DNA of 64,000 bases, from positions 33,584,501 to 33,648,500 of the forward strand of contig CM068592.1 of NCBI GenBank assembly GCA_035048485.1, written 5' to 3'. Of this stretch, positions 1-12,132 are shown piece after piece (the stretch's first letter is position 1; the number at the start of each line of letters is the position of its first letter). The stretch is from Pteria penguin (lineage: Eukaryota > Mollusca > Bivalvia > Pterioida > Pteriidae). The position numbers were made by a program, and so were the translations under genes. The notes beneath the pieces were generated by a model. The model was not told where the DNA came from, made no database searches, and worked only from the letters and a program-made list of their open reading frames with translations.

Positions 1-1380
1 TTCACATACATTACATCATATAGGGAATACTTCTAGCCCATAGTTAAATCTCAGAGGGGTAGCGATAACACATTGTTACGGACGGACGGACGGACGACGA
101 GTGGTATCGCATAAGCTCTGCTGATCTCTGGGAAGTAGAACTAACAAAATTGAAACAAAAGGATAAATTTATATATTTACATACCATGAATTATGTAGAC
201 GAACACAATCATAATTGAAATACAACAATTTTTATTCTGTAATCCACATCCTAACAGAGTCAACATTACTCCAAAAGACTTGTGACCTGATCATTTTCTG
301 TTGTATATTTTGAAAAATGGACTCTTTACCATCAATTTGAGGGCAGACACGTCACAAGGGGATGGGGGAGGGGTTTCAGGGCTCGTCCTCTCCCCTCCCT
401 TATGCCCACCTCCCTTGTCTCCACCCTCCCAGAATGGCGCGCTTCACGCCCACAATTTTCCCTCCGGAGAAGTCGAGTAGATTAGACGTACGATTATCCG
501 CCACTGATATGTGATGAAAATCTAGGATCATCGCCCTCTGTCTAGGGATAATTACAATTAGATACCCAAAGTGTCGCGTTCATCATAAATGCTAGAATCT
601 ATACAGTGCTGTCATTGATTTTAATGTACATGTCCAAAAAAGCTGTTACCTTATTAGATTTACCAACTTTGAAGTGCAAGTGAGGTAATGTCACAAATGT
701 ATCTTTCAAATTCAGGGTTGTCAATTCTTAATGTATCATTCAGCTGTCAATAATGTTGAAATATGTTTATTTTTAAGGCGATACTTGAAATTTCGTCCAT
801 AAAAGTAGAGAAACCTGTTTTTTCTATAACCGCAGTCACTATGCAATGGAATCCCAATAATTTGTTGATAAATTCTGCCGTTATATTATATATAAATTTT
901 GTCCATGAAAAAAACCCTTACTTTAGTATCTCTGCTTGTTACTGAGAATATGGTTCAAACATTTTGCAAAGTTTAGATCATTTATGTTGAAAATACATTC
1001 ATCCATGCGTGCACATACAAACACACACACCCTCTCTCTCACACCATGCCTATATAGATCGAAGGTTTTGTAAAGGTTGTATAACCAACACCAACCCCCC
1101 AAAAATAATAATTAGTAAATAAATGATATGAAATAAAAACAAAAAAAAACAAAAAACAAAACAAACAGACAAACAAAAAACTAACCTCCCCCTCCCCAAA
1201 CTACAAAATATTAACATTAATATTAATAGCTGCAAAAAGAATGGAGTTGGGATAACAGATTAATGATTTTTGTCTTTACGTTTTGCACATCTGTGTCGGT
1301 ATTAAGGAATGAATCTTTTTTGCGTTGGATGGAAGTATACCACAAAAAAAAAAAAAAGACGGAAACTGCATCATTGCGCG
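1..1380. other. Intergenic, no gene seen
   Basis: AT-rich DNA with a short CGGA repeat at 79-96, a C/T-rich stretch near 360-430 and a CA/CT-rich stretch near 1020-1043. Open frames here are short and have no recognisable family. Confidence 0.6.
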
Positions 1381-1385
1381 TAGGG

Positions 1386-1590
1386 CAATTCCTTTTAATT
1401 CGCCCTTCTGTAAGCTCCGCCCACGTTACGCAAATTAGGTAGCAACGGCATGACTTGGACAAATAATGTAAACAACATGCCGCCATTTGTTTGTCCGAGG
1501 TCGTGACCGACTTGTGGGTGTGTACGATACGCGAAGTCTGATTGGACTAAAAAGTATGTCAGTAGGCGGAATTTAGAAGGGTGAATTCCT
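1386..1590. mobile_element. Possible small foldback element (degenerate inverted ends)
   Basis: The left end reads AATTCCTTTTAATTCGCCCT and continues TCTGTAAGCTCCGCC. The right end read on the minus strand is AGGAATTCACCCTTCTAAAT followed by TCCGCC. These ends match imperfectly over about 35 bases. There is no coding sequence between them. It is consistent with an old MITE-like element of about 200 bp. Confidence 0.45.
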
Positions 1591-1618
1591 TTTTTTTTTA
1601 ATGTTTTATATTCTTAGG

Positions 1619-1807
1619 AATAGACCACTTGCCGATATTGTTAATGGCTGTCTTTTTGTCCGAGCTAACACCTTTTGGCGTTGTTTTTCACAGTGACGTC
1701 ATAATACGTGACATAAATTCATTGTAACGTCACAACGAAAAACAACGCCAAAAGATGTTAGATCGGACAAAAAGACTGCCATTATCAAGATCGGTAAGTG
1801 GTCTATT
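1619..1807. mobile_element. MITE-like foldback element with long inverted repeats
   Basis: The ends AATAGACCACTTGCCGAT and, on the minus strand, AATAGACCACTTACCGAT match, and the similarity continues inward for about 75 bases (CTTTTTGTCCGA, CTAACA, CTTTTGGCGTTGTTTTTC). The element is about 190 bp with a short centre containing TGACGTCA-like sequence and no coding capacity. A TA flanks each end (TA-GACC ... GGTC-TA), compatible with a TA target duplication as made by Tc1/mariner-type transposases. The superfamily is inferred. Confidence 0.75.
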
Positions 1808-1965
1808 GGTACGTAAGGTATGCACTGTTTCTCACACGGGGTGTGAATATTGACGTCACAGTTAAGAAAAGCGGGAAATTACGTCGTCTGAGAAAAAACT
1901 TCTTGGGTGAACTATACCAAAATATTTTCAAACCAATCAAAATGCGTGTTATATGTAAAATTAAA

Positions 1966-4212
1966 TGATCTCGACAAGAAACTCTTTGTCTCTTATCCCG
2001 ACAAGAAAAGTTTTGTCATTTATCCCAACAAGAGAAACTAAGTCTTTTATCCAAACAAGAGAAGCTTGGTCTTTTATCTCGACAAGAGAAACTTGGTCTT
2101 TTATTCCGACAAGAGAAATTTGGTCTTTTATTCCGACAGGAGAAACTTGGTCTTTTATCTCAACAGGAGAAGCTTGGTCTTTTATCCCAACAAGAGAAGC
2201 TTGGTCTTTTATTCCGACAAAAGAAGCTTAGTCCTTAATCCCAACAAGAGAAGCTTGGTCTTTTATCTCGACAGGAGATATTCAGTATTTATATATGAGA
2301 AGCTGAGTCTTTTATCTAGACAAGAGAACCTTAGTTCCTTTTATCCTGACAAAAGAAGCTTTGTCTTTATCCTGACAAGAGAAGCTTGGTCTTTATCCCG
2401 ACAAAAGAAGCTTTGTCTTTATCCCGACAAAAGAAGCTTTGTCTTTATCCCGACAAAAGAAGATTTGTCTTTATCACGACGAAAGAATATTTGTCTTTAT
2501 CCGGACAAAATAGGCTTTGTCTTTATCCCGACAAAAGAAGCTATGTCTTTATCACGACAAAAGAAGCTTTGTCTTTATCCCGACAAAAGAAGCTTTGTCT
2601 TTATCTCGACAAGAGAAGCTTTGTCTTTATCCCGATAAAAGAAGCTTTGTCTTTATCCCGACAAAAGAAGCTTTGTCTTTATCACGACAAAAGAAGCTTT
2701 GTCTTTATCACGACAAGAAAAGCTTTGTCTTTATCCCGACAAAAGAAGCTTTGTCTTTATCCCGACAAAAGAAGCTTTGTCTTTATCACGACAAAAGAAG
2801 CTTTGTCTTTATCCCGACAAAAGAAGCTTTGTCTTTATCCCGACAAAAGAAGCTTTGTCTTTATCACGACAAAAGAAGCTTTGTCTTTATCCCGACAAAA
2901 GAAGCTTTGTCTTTATCCCGACAAAAGAAGCTTTGTCTTTATCACGACAAAAGAAGCTTTGTCTTTATCACGACAAGAGAAGCTTTGTCTTTATCCCGAC
3001 AAAAGGATATTTGTCTTTATCCCGACAAAAGAAGCTTTGTCTTTATCCCGACAAAAGAAGCTTTCTCTTTATCCCGACAAAAGAAGCTTTGTCTTTATCA
3101 CGACAAAAGAAGCTTTGTCTTTATCACGACAAGAGAAGCTCTGTCTTTATCCCGACAAAAGAAGCTTTGTCTTTATCACGACAAAAGAAGCTTTGTCTTT
3201 ATCCCGACAAACGAAGCTTTGTCTTTATCACGACAAAAGAAGCTTTGTCTTTATCACGACAAAAGAAGCTTTGTCTTTATCCCGACAAGAGAAGCTTTGT
3301 CTTTATCCTGACAAAAGAAGCTTTGTCTTTATCACGGCAAAAGAAACTTTGTCTTTATCCCGACAAAAGGAGCTCTGTCTTTATCCCGACAAAAGAAGCT
3401 TAGTCTTTATCTCGACAAAAGAAGCTTTGTCTTTATTCCGACAAGAAAATCTTTGTCTTTATTCCGACAAGAAAAACTTGGTCTTTTATCCCAACAAAAG
3501 AAGCTTGTCTTTTATCCCAACAAAAGAAGCTTTGTCTTAATCCCGACAAAAGAAGCTTTGTCTTTATCACGACAAAAGAAGCTTTGTCTTTATTCCGACA
3601 AAAGAAGATTTGTTTTTATCCCGACAAAAGAAGCTTTGTCTTTATCCCGACAAAAGAAGCTTTGTCTTTATCCCGACAAAAGAAGCTTTGTCTTTATCCC
3701 GACAAGAGAAGCTCTGTCTTTATCCCGACAAAAGAAGCTTTGTCTTTATCCCAACAAAAGAAGCTTTGCCTTTATCCCGACAAAAGAAGATTTGTCTTTA
3801 TTCCGACAAGAAAAGCTTTGTCTTTATTCCGACAAGAAAAGCTTTGTCTTTTATCCCAACAAAAGAAGCTTTGTCTTTATTCCGACAAAAGGAGCTTTGT
3901 CTTTATTCCGACAAGAAAAGCTTTGTCTTTATTCCGACAAGAAAAGCTTTGTCTTTTATCCCGACAAAAGAAGCTTTGTCTTAATCCCGACAAAAGAAGC
4001 TTTGTCTTTATTCCGACAAAAGGAGCTTTGTCTTTATTCCGACAAGAAAAGCTTTGTCTTTATTCCGACAAGAAAAGCTTTGTCTTTTATCCCGACAAAA
4101 GAAGCTTGGTCTTTCATCCCGACAAAAGATATTTAGCCTTTTATCCCGACAAAAGAAACTAAGTCTTTTATCCTGACAAGAAAAGCGAAGTCTTTTATCC
4201 TGGTAAGAGAAG
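1966..4212. repeat. 26/27-bp minisatellite, about 85 copies
   Basis: The core unit is 26 bp and contains GACAAAAGAAGCTTTGTC followed by TTTATCCC. Units near both ends are 27 bp, with one extra T in the TTTTATC stretch. The centre (about 2.6-3.4 kb) is very homogeneous and the edges are diverged, as expected from unequal crossover. The unit has no stop codon in the + frames, so three overlapping open frames of up to 384 codons appear. Their translations repeat every 26 residues (for example SFVFIPTKEALSLSRQKKLC) and are not a credible protein. Within each unit GACAAA pairs with TTTGTC. Confidence 0.95.
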
Positions 4213-6671
4213 CTATGTCTACTTTGCTACGTTGTGATACAGAGATATAACAACTCTTGCTCTCGTAATTTACATTGTTTATATTTGCAGCTTTTTAAAA
4301 TAACACAATCAAAACGAAAACAGACTTATCAAAATAGTGAAACATGTCATAACTGACTCCAGTTTTAAGCAATCGCATGGTTTTAACATCCATCTTTTTG
4401 TTTTTACTTACAAACACGTTACAAAGACAATTTGTGTTAGAGTTCACCATTCAAGTGCGGTTATATGTCGCATTGCTCTTTACTGGTGGTCGTTTTTGAG
4501 AGGTCTGATGATTAAAAATAAAAGATTTTAATTTAGAAGAAAAGGGAAAAATCGAGATTTAATAGATAATGAACTTCGTATTTCAAGCCATCTTAAAGTC
4601 ACCCACGTTTGGTTCTTTAATGTGTAATTAACTTATTTTGAAATGTAATTTGCCATGATTTCGATCAGGTTCCCGCCGACACATTAACAAGAAACACTAG
4701 ATGGCTTCCTTTTCATTTGACATTTTGCTATCTTAAAGACGAAGATCACATCGTAAAACTAATTAAGACATTGAAATATAATATAATAATTCAGATCCAT
4801 CCTTCGAGAGGGAACCTTTGCCTGAGAACATTGTCTATTGTAATTAAGGTAAGGCGATACTTGCCATCATGTCATCATATGGCAGGTATCAAGCTAATGA
4901 CAAACCATTAGAGGATTTTTATCCATTTCAGGTACTGTTTTCTAAGAAATACTTCACCAGGAAGAGCAGTATCCTACAAGCTTTAATTTCAGAACGAGTC
5001 CATAACTTAGTAGGGTTCAAAAAACTCATTCACCGACAGTGTCATTGCGTTTGTGTATTTGCTTGGTCTACCTTCCTTCCTTCCTTTTTTTTAAATTTCT
5101 TAGTCCTTGAAATCGGCTGTGTTGGACTTATTTATATGAGTTGTAAATATACATATAATTCCGGCGTGTAGAGAATTCAGTATGAAAACAGAAGGTCCCA
5201 GATTCGAACCACGGGGTATCATTCATCATTTGACCGAAAATAGAGTCAAAAACCTTTGAAGTATTCAGAATCATTTCGGGATCCAAACTAGTTCCGGAAA
5301 ACAATGAAATTAAACGAAATCTAAGGTTCTGTAGACATCAGATTAATGATCCATTATCAAGCAGTGATAAGTAGCCCGGTGCTGTGGAATAGTATAGAAG
5401 GAATATAATGTGGTACGATAGCGAAAGTTCATATTTTCATTTTACACACATCAATTAAATTTTGGTTGATTTCACGTTTCAGAATTTTTATATAAAAGTT
5501 TATAAATTTTTGGCTAGGTTGTCATAGATTTTTCAAAAGTAAACAAGTACTTTCTTTAAACTAATTTATTTCTATATTAAATAATCACTGGAAAGTTTAT
5601 TCTAATACCATTGAACCTCTTAGTTTTACATTCAATTATTTAAGTATAGTATTCGTAGCTCCACTTTAATTTCCATTTATTAGTATACTAAAACTATATC
5701 TCTTCGTGACACCTCTTGAATCGTCTTTCTGTAAGTACAGTCTGGCGCCTTGTATTTTTACCGTTGATGCCAAACAGAAACGAAATGGCCACCAATAGCA
5801 AAGATAATGTCAGTCAGAAATGATTCAGCTGTTTTATTTTAAAAGTACTCAGGCAAACTGGATTGAATCAACTCATTATCGAACTAAATCTGTGTAACAT
5901 GAAATATTCTATCTACAACTGAATGTGTATATACCAAACGCTCTCTCTCTCTCTCTCTCTCTCCATGTGCATGTTGACATTTATATTAACATTTTCATGT
6001 TTGAAAGAAATAGTAATTGCAGATTCTAAAATAACGTTTTAAATAAAATTGGTCTGAAGTTATGCTTCAAGAGCATGAGAAAATCCCTTTTCAATATATA
6101 AATTAAATTTCAAAAAATCGATTTGTAACATATGCATTGAAATCAGTTGAAATCTTCAGTATAAGTAAATCCACGAGTTTTATCTGTAATCTCGATTTAA
6201 AATCTCAAAATTTGACATCTCGGGACTAAACACTTTATCAATCTATTTCACATGCCAATCAACGTTCAAAGACCCTATACACCGCGGAGTTATCTCTAAA
6301 TCTAGGCTCCCGAATACTCCTCCTCCGTGATAGGTACTATTTGATAGAGCGGAAGGATAGATCAAAGTAAAAAGAGAGTCCTTTATTTGCCTAATCAAAT
6401 GAAAGTGTTGTTGTGAATGTTTTCGTGACATTCGAAAAAAAAGTATGAGAAATTTGGAACATTTTAATGTTTTTCCTTTTAGTCAGCGCCGTATGATTAA
6501 GTATTTTACTCTTGGGAAACTTTCTATAGCTACAGTGGGAATAATTACATGGGTAAAACTGCGTATGTAAATAAATGCATGCGAATATCAATTATTATGT
6601 AAACTTTCAATCTTAGTCATTATGCCAAGAGTAAAAAGAGGTGGTTGGTGTACACTGACAAACACACCATA
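4213..6671. other. Intergenic, no gene seen
   Basis: AT-rich DNA with short unrecognised open frames, a CT run at 5941-5963 and a tRNA box-B-like piece (GATTCGAACC) near 5203 that may be a SINE remnant. Confidence 0.5.
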
Positions 6672-8122
6672 TATACCATACAAGGGACAGGAACGGGCTG
6701 TAGACACATCTATAAAATACAAGCAAGGGGAAACCGGCGGTAGAAATTTCTTATCCCGACTCATCTACAAAATACAAGGGACAGGGAACGGGTGGTAGAA
6801 ATATCTCGCTTCGACACAGCTATGAAATACGAGGGACAGGGAATGAGTGGTAGAAATATTTCTCTCCGACACAGCTATAAAATACGAGGGATATGTTATA
6901 ATAATGTTTAAACACATCAAATGTTTTAAATATTAGTTTAACATAGGAAACGGGTCGTAGAAATTTCTCACCTCGACATATCTATAGAATGCAAGACAGG
7001 GAACGGGTGGTAGAAATTTCTCACTTCGACACATCTATAGAATACAAGGGACATGGAACGGGTGGTAAAAATTTCCTCTTCAAAACAAATCTATAGGATA
7101 CAAGGGACGGGGAACGGGCGGAAGAATTTTCTCACCTGGACACATCTTTAAAATACAAGAGACAGGGAACGGGCAGTACAAATTTTTTTTACCCCGACAC
7201 ATCTATAAAAATACAAGGAACAGGGAACGGGCGGTAGATAATTCTTACCCCAACACATTTAAAGAGTACAAGAGACAGGGAACGGGTGGTAGAAATTTCT
7301 TATCTCGAAACATCTGTAGAATACAAGGGACAGGGAACGGGCGGTAGAAATTTCTTACCCTGACACGTCTGTATAATAGAAGGGACAGGGAACAGGCGGT
7401 ACAAATTTCTTACCCCTTTACAGCTTTAATGTACATGGGACAGGGAAGGGTCGTACAATTTTTCGCCTCGACACATCTATAGAATACAAGAAAGGAAACG
7501 GGCGGTAGAAAATTCTTATCTCGACACATCTATGAAATACAAGGGACAGGGAACGGGTCGCAGAAACTTCTCGCCTCGACATATCTATAGAATACAAGGG
7601 ACAGGGAACAGACGGAAGAAATTTCTCACCTCGACACATCTTTAAAATACAAAAGACAGAGAACGGGCGGTAGAAATTTCTTACCCCGACATATCTGATG
7701 AATACAAGGGACAGGGAACGGGAAGTAGAAATTTCTTACCCCAATACGTCTATAAAATATAAGGGACAGGGAACGGGCGGTACAAATTTCACACCCCGAC
7801 ACGTCTATAGAATATAAGGGACAGGGAACGGGCGGTACAAATTTCTTACCCCGACACGTCTATAGAATATAAGGGACAGGGAACAGGCGGTACAAATTTC
7901 TTACCCCGACACGTCTATAGAATATAAGGGACAGGGAACAGGCGGTACAAATTTCTTAACCCGACACGTCTATAGAATATAAAGGACAGGGATCGGGCGG
8001 TACAAATTTCACACCCCGACACGTCTGTAGAATAGAAGGGACAGGGATCGGGCGGTACAAATTTCTTACCCCGACATAATCATAGAATACAAGGGGCAGG
8101 GAACGGGCGGTTCAAATTTTAT
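6672..8122. repeat. Minisatellite of about 55 bp, about 25 copies
   Basis: The repeated unit carries ACAAGGGACAGGGAACGGGC, then GGTAGAAATTTCTTACC, then CCGACACATCTATAGAAT. Copies diverge and vary slightly in length. The right part (7740-8100) is the most uniform. A stretch without the repeat at about 6892-6947 interrupts the array near its left end. Open frames across it are repeat artefacts. Confidence 0.9.
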
Positions 8123-8353
8123 CCTTATCCCAAATGGGAACCGTTCTTACCGCGTTGCATCTATAAAATAAAAGAAACTGAAATTCTGTTCAAAAACAAA
8201 ATTTAACAATTTGATATTTGATACTGTTTTATAATTTTTTTTTTATTTTTCCTAAAAATATTTTACAGATTTTGTTTACAGTGGTTGTAAGCATAAATGT
8301 AATACACTTATCAGTAGAGTATCGTTTGCAGCATTTCCTGAAGGAAGATCCCT

Positions 8354-9849
8354 GGAGCCCGTTTTACTAAACTTCGTAAGTTACGATGAATATTTCATAC
8401 TTACGAATTTCTTACGAATATTCGTAAGATAAGAAAAAAATGTTTTATTGACGTGTTTGTAAGAATTTGTCGTAACCTAAGAAAATTCGTAACTTTCGAA
8501 AATTCGTAAGTTATGATTTTGGAAATCTTTTTTGATGAAATACGGATTATTCTTAGAAATAGCATTGTGGCATGTGCAATCGGTATTTTCGTTTTCACTT
8601 TTAACTCTGGAGACAAAATGTAAACAATGCGTAATGTGTGACGTAAAGACAAAAGGGACGTATATTACGTAAGCATGTCGTATTTTGCTATTTTTCGTCT
8701 GTTTGAGTGTCTCTTCTTTTCTTCTTTCTCAGTACTTGCAGTGAGTGGTTTGTCTTTACGATTTAATATTTATAAAATATGGAAAGTAAGAACAAAAAAT
8801 CGAGCGTGGGAGGGGTGGTGGTAGGGGGCTCATTTCCCTTGCTGAGGTACTGGCCTCGAAACTTAGATGGAATTCACTGCGCCGTCCGCTACGAGTTTAA
8901 CATAGTGCAATGAGAACAGATCCGAAACAATCCGATTCCGAATGTGTTATTCGTTGTGGAGTTTGGCTCTATCGTAAGCGATATTGCACATTTTCCATCA
9001 CTGTTATATTACTAAAAATAAATATTATTGTAAATATACTCAATATCAGCATTTGGAGCGTACACAGATGAAATATTCTTAATTATTTTCTTGCTTTTAG
9101 CACTAGCCATCGTAAAACAAACAATCGAAAAATAAAATTTTACTTAAAACCTGAAGTCAAATCCCAAAGTGTATACCAAATGCAGAGACACTTTTCTTAA
9201 ATATCTCAGCGGTTTTTTTTTAATTTAAACTTTATTTTACAACGATTAAGGAACAAGTTAACAACTTATCTAAATCTTGCTCGTTGGCACTGATCTTTGA
9301 TATGCATATACATTAAGCTGAGCGGCCTCATTTCTCCAAATGTTACTTTTATTATTATGTTCGATGTTCCGGGAAGTATGATCCGTTATAGATTTCTTAA
9401 ATATATGATGTAATAACATGTCCGATATCTGAAAAGTTTCACAAGGACGAGTTGATGAATATGTTTTACGTGAATATGTGTAGGAATCGGATAACTCCTC
9501 TTAGATTTTGGAGAAAAATCTCTTTTTACAACGTCACAGATATGTAGGATTATTTCTCTTGAAAATGATACCTCTGTATAAGTTCCTCCTCTCGCATCGT
9601 GTCCAAAACCATCGTACGGTCTCGAAAACGTTTATGACGTTTCCTTTTATTTAACTTATATTTGAACAATTTTCATAAACGAAGGTGAATAACGCAGCGA
9701 TTTGCAACTCCTGGATAGAAAATTAGTACTTTAAGAATTCCTTGACTTACGAAAATCTTAAGTTACGACAGCCCCAAGGTTGTCGTAAGTTACGAAAGAA
9801 TGACTTACGAACAATTTCTTAACTTACGAAGTTTAGTAAAATGGGCTCC
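8354..9849. mobile_element. Non-autonomous inverted-repeat element, 1.5 kb, Harbinger-like ends
   Basis: The left end GGAGCCCGTTTTACTAAACT continues TCGTAAGTTA; the right end read on the minus strand is GGAGCCCATTTTACTAAACT and continues the same way, with one mismatch in about 30 bases. Further inward both arms are rich in TTACGAA and TCGTAAG words. No transposase frame lies between the arms. Bases CTG occur just outside GAGCCC on the left and after GGGCTC on the right, a possible 3-bp target duplication. Ends beginning with G and a 3-bp duplication fit PIF/Harbinger, but this is inferred without a database match. Confidence 0.75.
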
Positions 9850-9984
9850 TGGTTTTTTGATACAACATTATGCATTTTTTGTCCGTCCCTCACATTTGAA
9901 TTTGGACTTGTGTAAAGACATCTTTATTTTACAGATTTGAATAATAGATATGATATTAGTCATCTTATTTACTTCATTACACGA

Positions 9985-10266
9985 AAGCAGCCGGCGTGGC
10001 TTAGTGGTATCGCGCCGGACTCATGATCGGGAGGCCGGGGTTCGATTCCCGCTCTGGCCATGCCGGTGTCCTGTTTTTCGGATGAGACAGTAAAAACCGA
10101 GGCCCCGTGTCGTGGTATGCATGGCACGTAAAAGATCACTCACTGCTTCGGGTGGGTCCGTTGCAAAGGTCAAAATTTGTATGCCCCGCATCAGGCAGAT
10201 GCCGTCACCATATACGTAAAATATTCGTGGTGTGACGTAAAACAAAAATCAATCAATCAATAAAAA
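9985..10266 (+). mobile_element. tRNA-derived SINE with perfect 12-bp target duplication
   Basis: The head resembles a tRNA: A-box-like GTGGCTTAGTGGTA and B-box GGGGTTCGATTCCC, with an anticodon-like CAT. The body contains CTGCTTCGGGTGGGTCCG and the tail GTGACGTAAAACAAAAATCA followed by AATC repeats. TTCATTACACGA occurs at 9973-9984 and again at 10267-10278, so insertion was by target-primed reverse transcription. The acceptor and T stems have mismatches, so it is not a functional tRNA gene. A second, reverse copy of the family is at 33199-33475. Confidence 0.9.
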
Positions 10267-10504
10267 TTCATTACACGATAAATTTTAGCTTCATTTATTG
10301 CAAAAGTAAATTTATTACACTACAGCGTGATTTACGAATGAAAAATAGTAACCCCTACGGGTCGGGTCACATTCCAAACAGCACGTTATATGTCACTCTG
10401 TTCAAAGATCTTACTTCAGTGATAGAATTAACGAAATTTATCACACAACCTTCGTATTAAATTTGAACCTAAGAAAAATTATTATGCTTTCTTTATTTTG
10501 TTTC

Positions 10505-10625
10505 ACATGTTCCACTTGGGTAACTCAGTCGGTTAGACGGTCGGATGCATGACAGCCAGGTGATTCGGTACCATAAGTCTTGGGTTCGAGTCCCCGTCGG
10601 GGAACGAATATAAGTGAAATATAGG
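10505..10625 (+). mobile_element. tRNA-like SINE head, second type
   Basis: A tRNA-like segment with A-box-like GGGTAACTCAGTCGGTTAGA and B-box TTGGGTTCGAGTCCCCG. No AAC/AATC tail is seen directly after it. It is probably the head of a SINE family different from the 9985 copy, or a tRNA pseudogene. Confidence 0.55.
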
Positions 10626-11763
10626 ATGCCTTGTTAGCTGTAGTGTCTTTGTGCTTTATATGTTTGTCTAATTTGTCTTTATTTCTACAGGTATTTCTTC
10701 GGAGATCCAAGGTCCATTGTACTCCCGGTGTTTCACTGTTTCTAATTGTGTCTTGTTTTGATGTATGCAAATACAGTAATGTTATTCAAAGCTTTATTGT
10801 TTTCACAAAATGATATCAAACAAATGTATTTCTGCAGCAACGTAAGAACAAAGGAATAAATTAGAACTATTTAAGTCACGAAAATGTCAGTAAATCACTA
10901 CGCGCACAAGACTACATTGACACTCCTTTCTGCTTACCCTGACTTCAGGTAAGTACAATGTACCAGACTAATTTCTGTCATTCTGTTATGGACTTTACTA
11001 ATAAGTTCCAACTCCACAAAAAATGGACCCCCTTGAGCTGTTGAACAGGTTGTCGTATTAAGAAAAGTAATTGTTTAGAAGATTGACTCGTGCTTGTAAT
11101 TTGAGCACCGGTGTCTAGACCCATTCATTTCATTACAAAGTCCTTCCCATTTAATTAAGCAGTAACACGATGTGATATGTGACGAGGACTCCTGGCAATA
11201 CGAAAGCTTCGGGGTATACAAGTAAATCTAAAGCTCCTTTACCACATCGACACAATGCACCTGCTTCTAATTACTAATCACATTTATGGACAAAATAATG
11301 AATATTGTTTGAACCAATCCGAAACGCTCTAGGGTACGAAATTCAGAATAATAGAATGAATTCTTTACAAAGAAAAATATATTAATTTATTTATAACGAA
11401 GGAATCAAATATCAAATTATTCTTTTTGTTACAGAAGATAATATGGGATTGACAATTCACTTCCAAAATATATTCGCACCATGCAGGTTTTGTAGGTAAG
11501 TTCCTCCTTTTCCCCTTCGTTTGTCAAGAAACATTTGTTATCGTTGTTGACACTTGGAAGTTAGAGACAATCACTTACTGTTGAATGTATATTATGATGG
11601 CGTATTTTGCCACCAGTTTGTCACATACTCACATATCAAATGTTATGTCCACTTCCCAATAAAAATTATGTAAACATTTGACAAGAGGGTTACTGAAATG
11701 TGCCACCATAGATTATTAAATACTGTTCGCTGGAAATTTCAGAGACTAACATGGTAATTGTAA
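10626..11763. other. Intergenic, no gene seen
   Basis: AT-rich DNA. Open frames are below 65 codons and unrecognised. No structured repeat is visible apart from the flanking elements. Confidence 0.5.
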
Positions 11764-12132
11764 TTGATATAACGAATTCTTGAATTTGTTAAACGGATTA
11801 AATTCGTTTTAATAAATTCTTGAATTCGTTAAAACGGATTAAATTCGTTTTAACAAATTTGAGGAATTCGTTATAACGAATTAAATCTGTTACAACAAAT
11901 TTGAGGAATTCGTTATAACGAATTAAATCTGTTATAATAAATTTGTTGAATTCGAAACAGCTTTGACAGATTTTGAAATTCGTTTTAACAAATTAAATTC
12001 AAAATAACGATTTCTTAATTTCATATATTCCTCAAATTTGTTGTAACAGATTTAATACGTTATAACAAATTCCTCAAATTTGTTAAAACGAATTTAATCC
12101 AATTTAACAAATTCAAGAATTCGTTATATCAA
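11764..12132. repeat. AT-rich foldback repeat built from AATTCGTTATAACGAATT-like blocks
   Basis: The left arm begins TTGATATAACGAATTCTTGA; the minus strand of the right end begins identically, and the arms match for well over 100 bases with few differences. The left arm has one more internal block of about 45 bp than the right. Arms are made of alternating AATTTGAGGAATTCGTTATA and TTAAATCTGTTA blocks, many of them palindromic. A non-matching centre of about 100 bases (near 11945-12040) would form the loop. No coding. Confidence 0.8.

Noticed and set aside
2386..3540. 384-codon open frame and overlapping frames in 1965-4162
   Set aside because: They are translations of the 26/27-bp tandem array in several frames at once. 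The peptide repeats exactly with the DNA period and has no start context or domain.
1966..4212. CRISPR array
   Set aside because: Repeats are directly adjacent with no unique spacers, and the genome is animal.
9985..10065. Functional tRNA-Met gene (CAT anticodon-like loop)
   Set aside because: Mismatches in the T and anticodon stems and a SINE body downstream.
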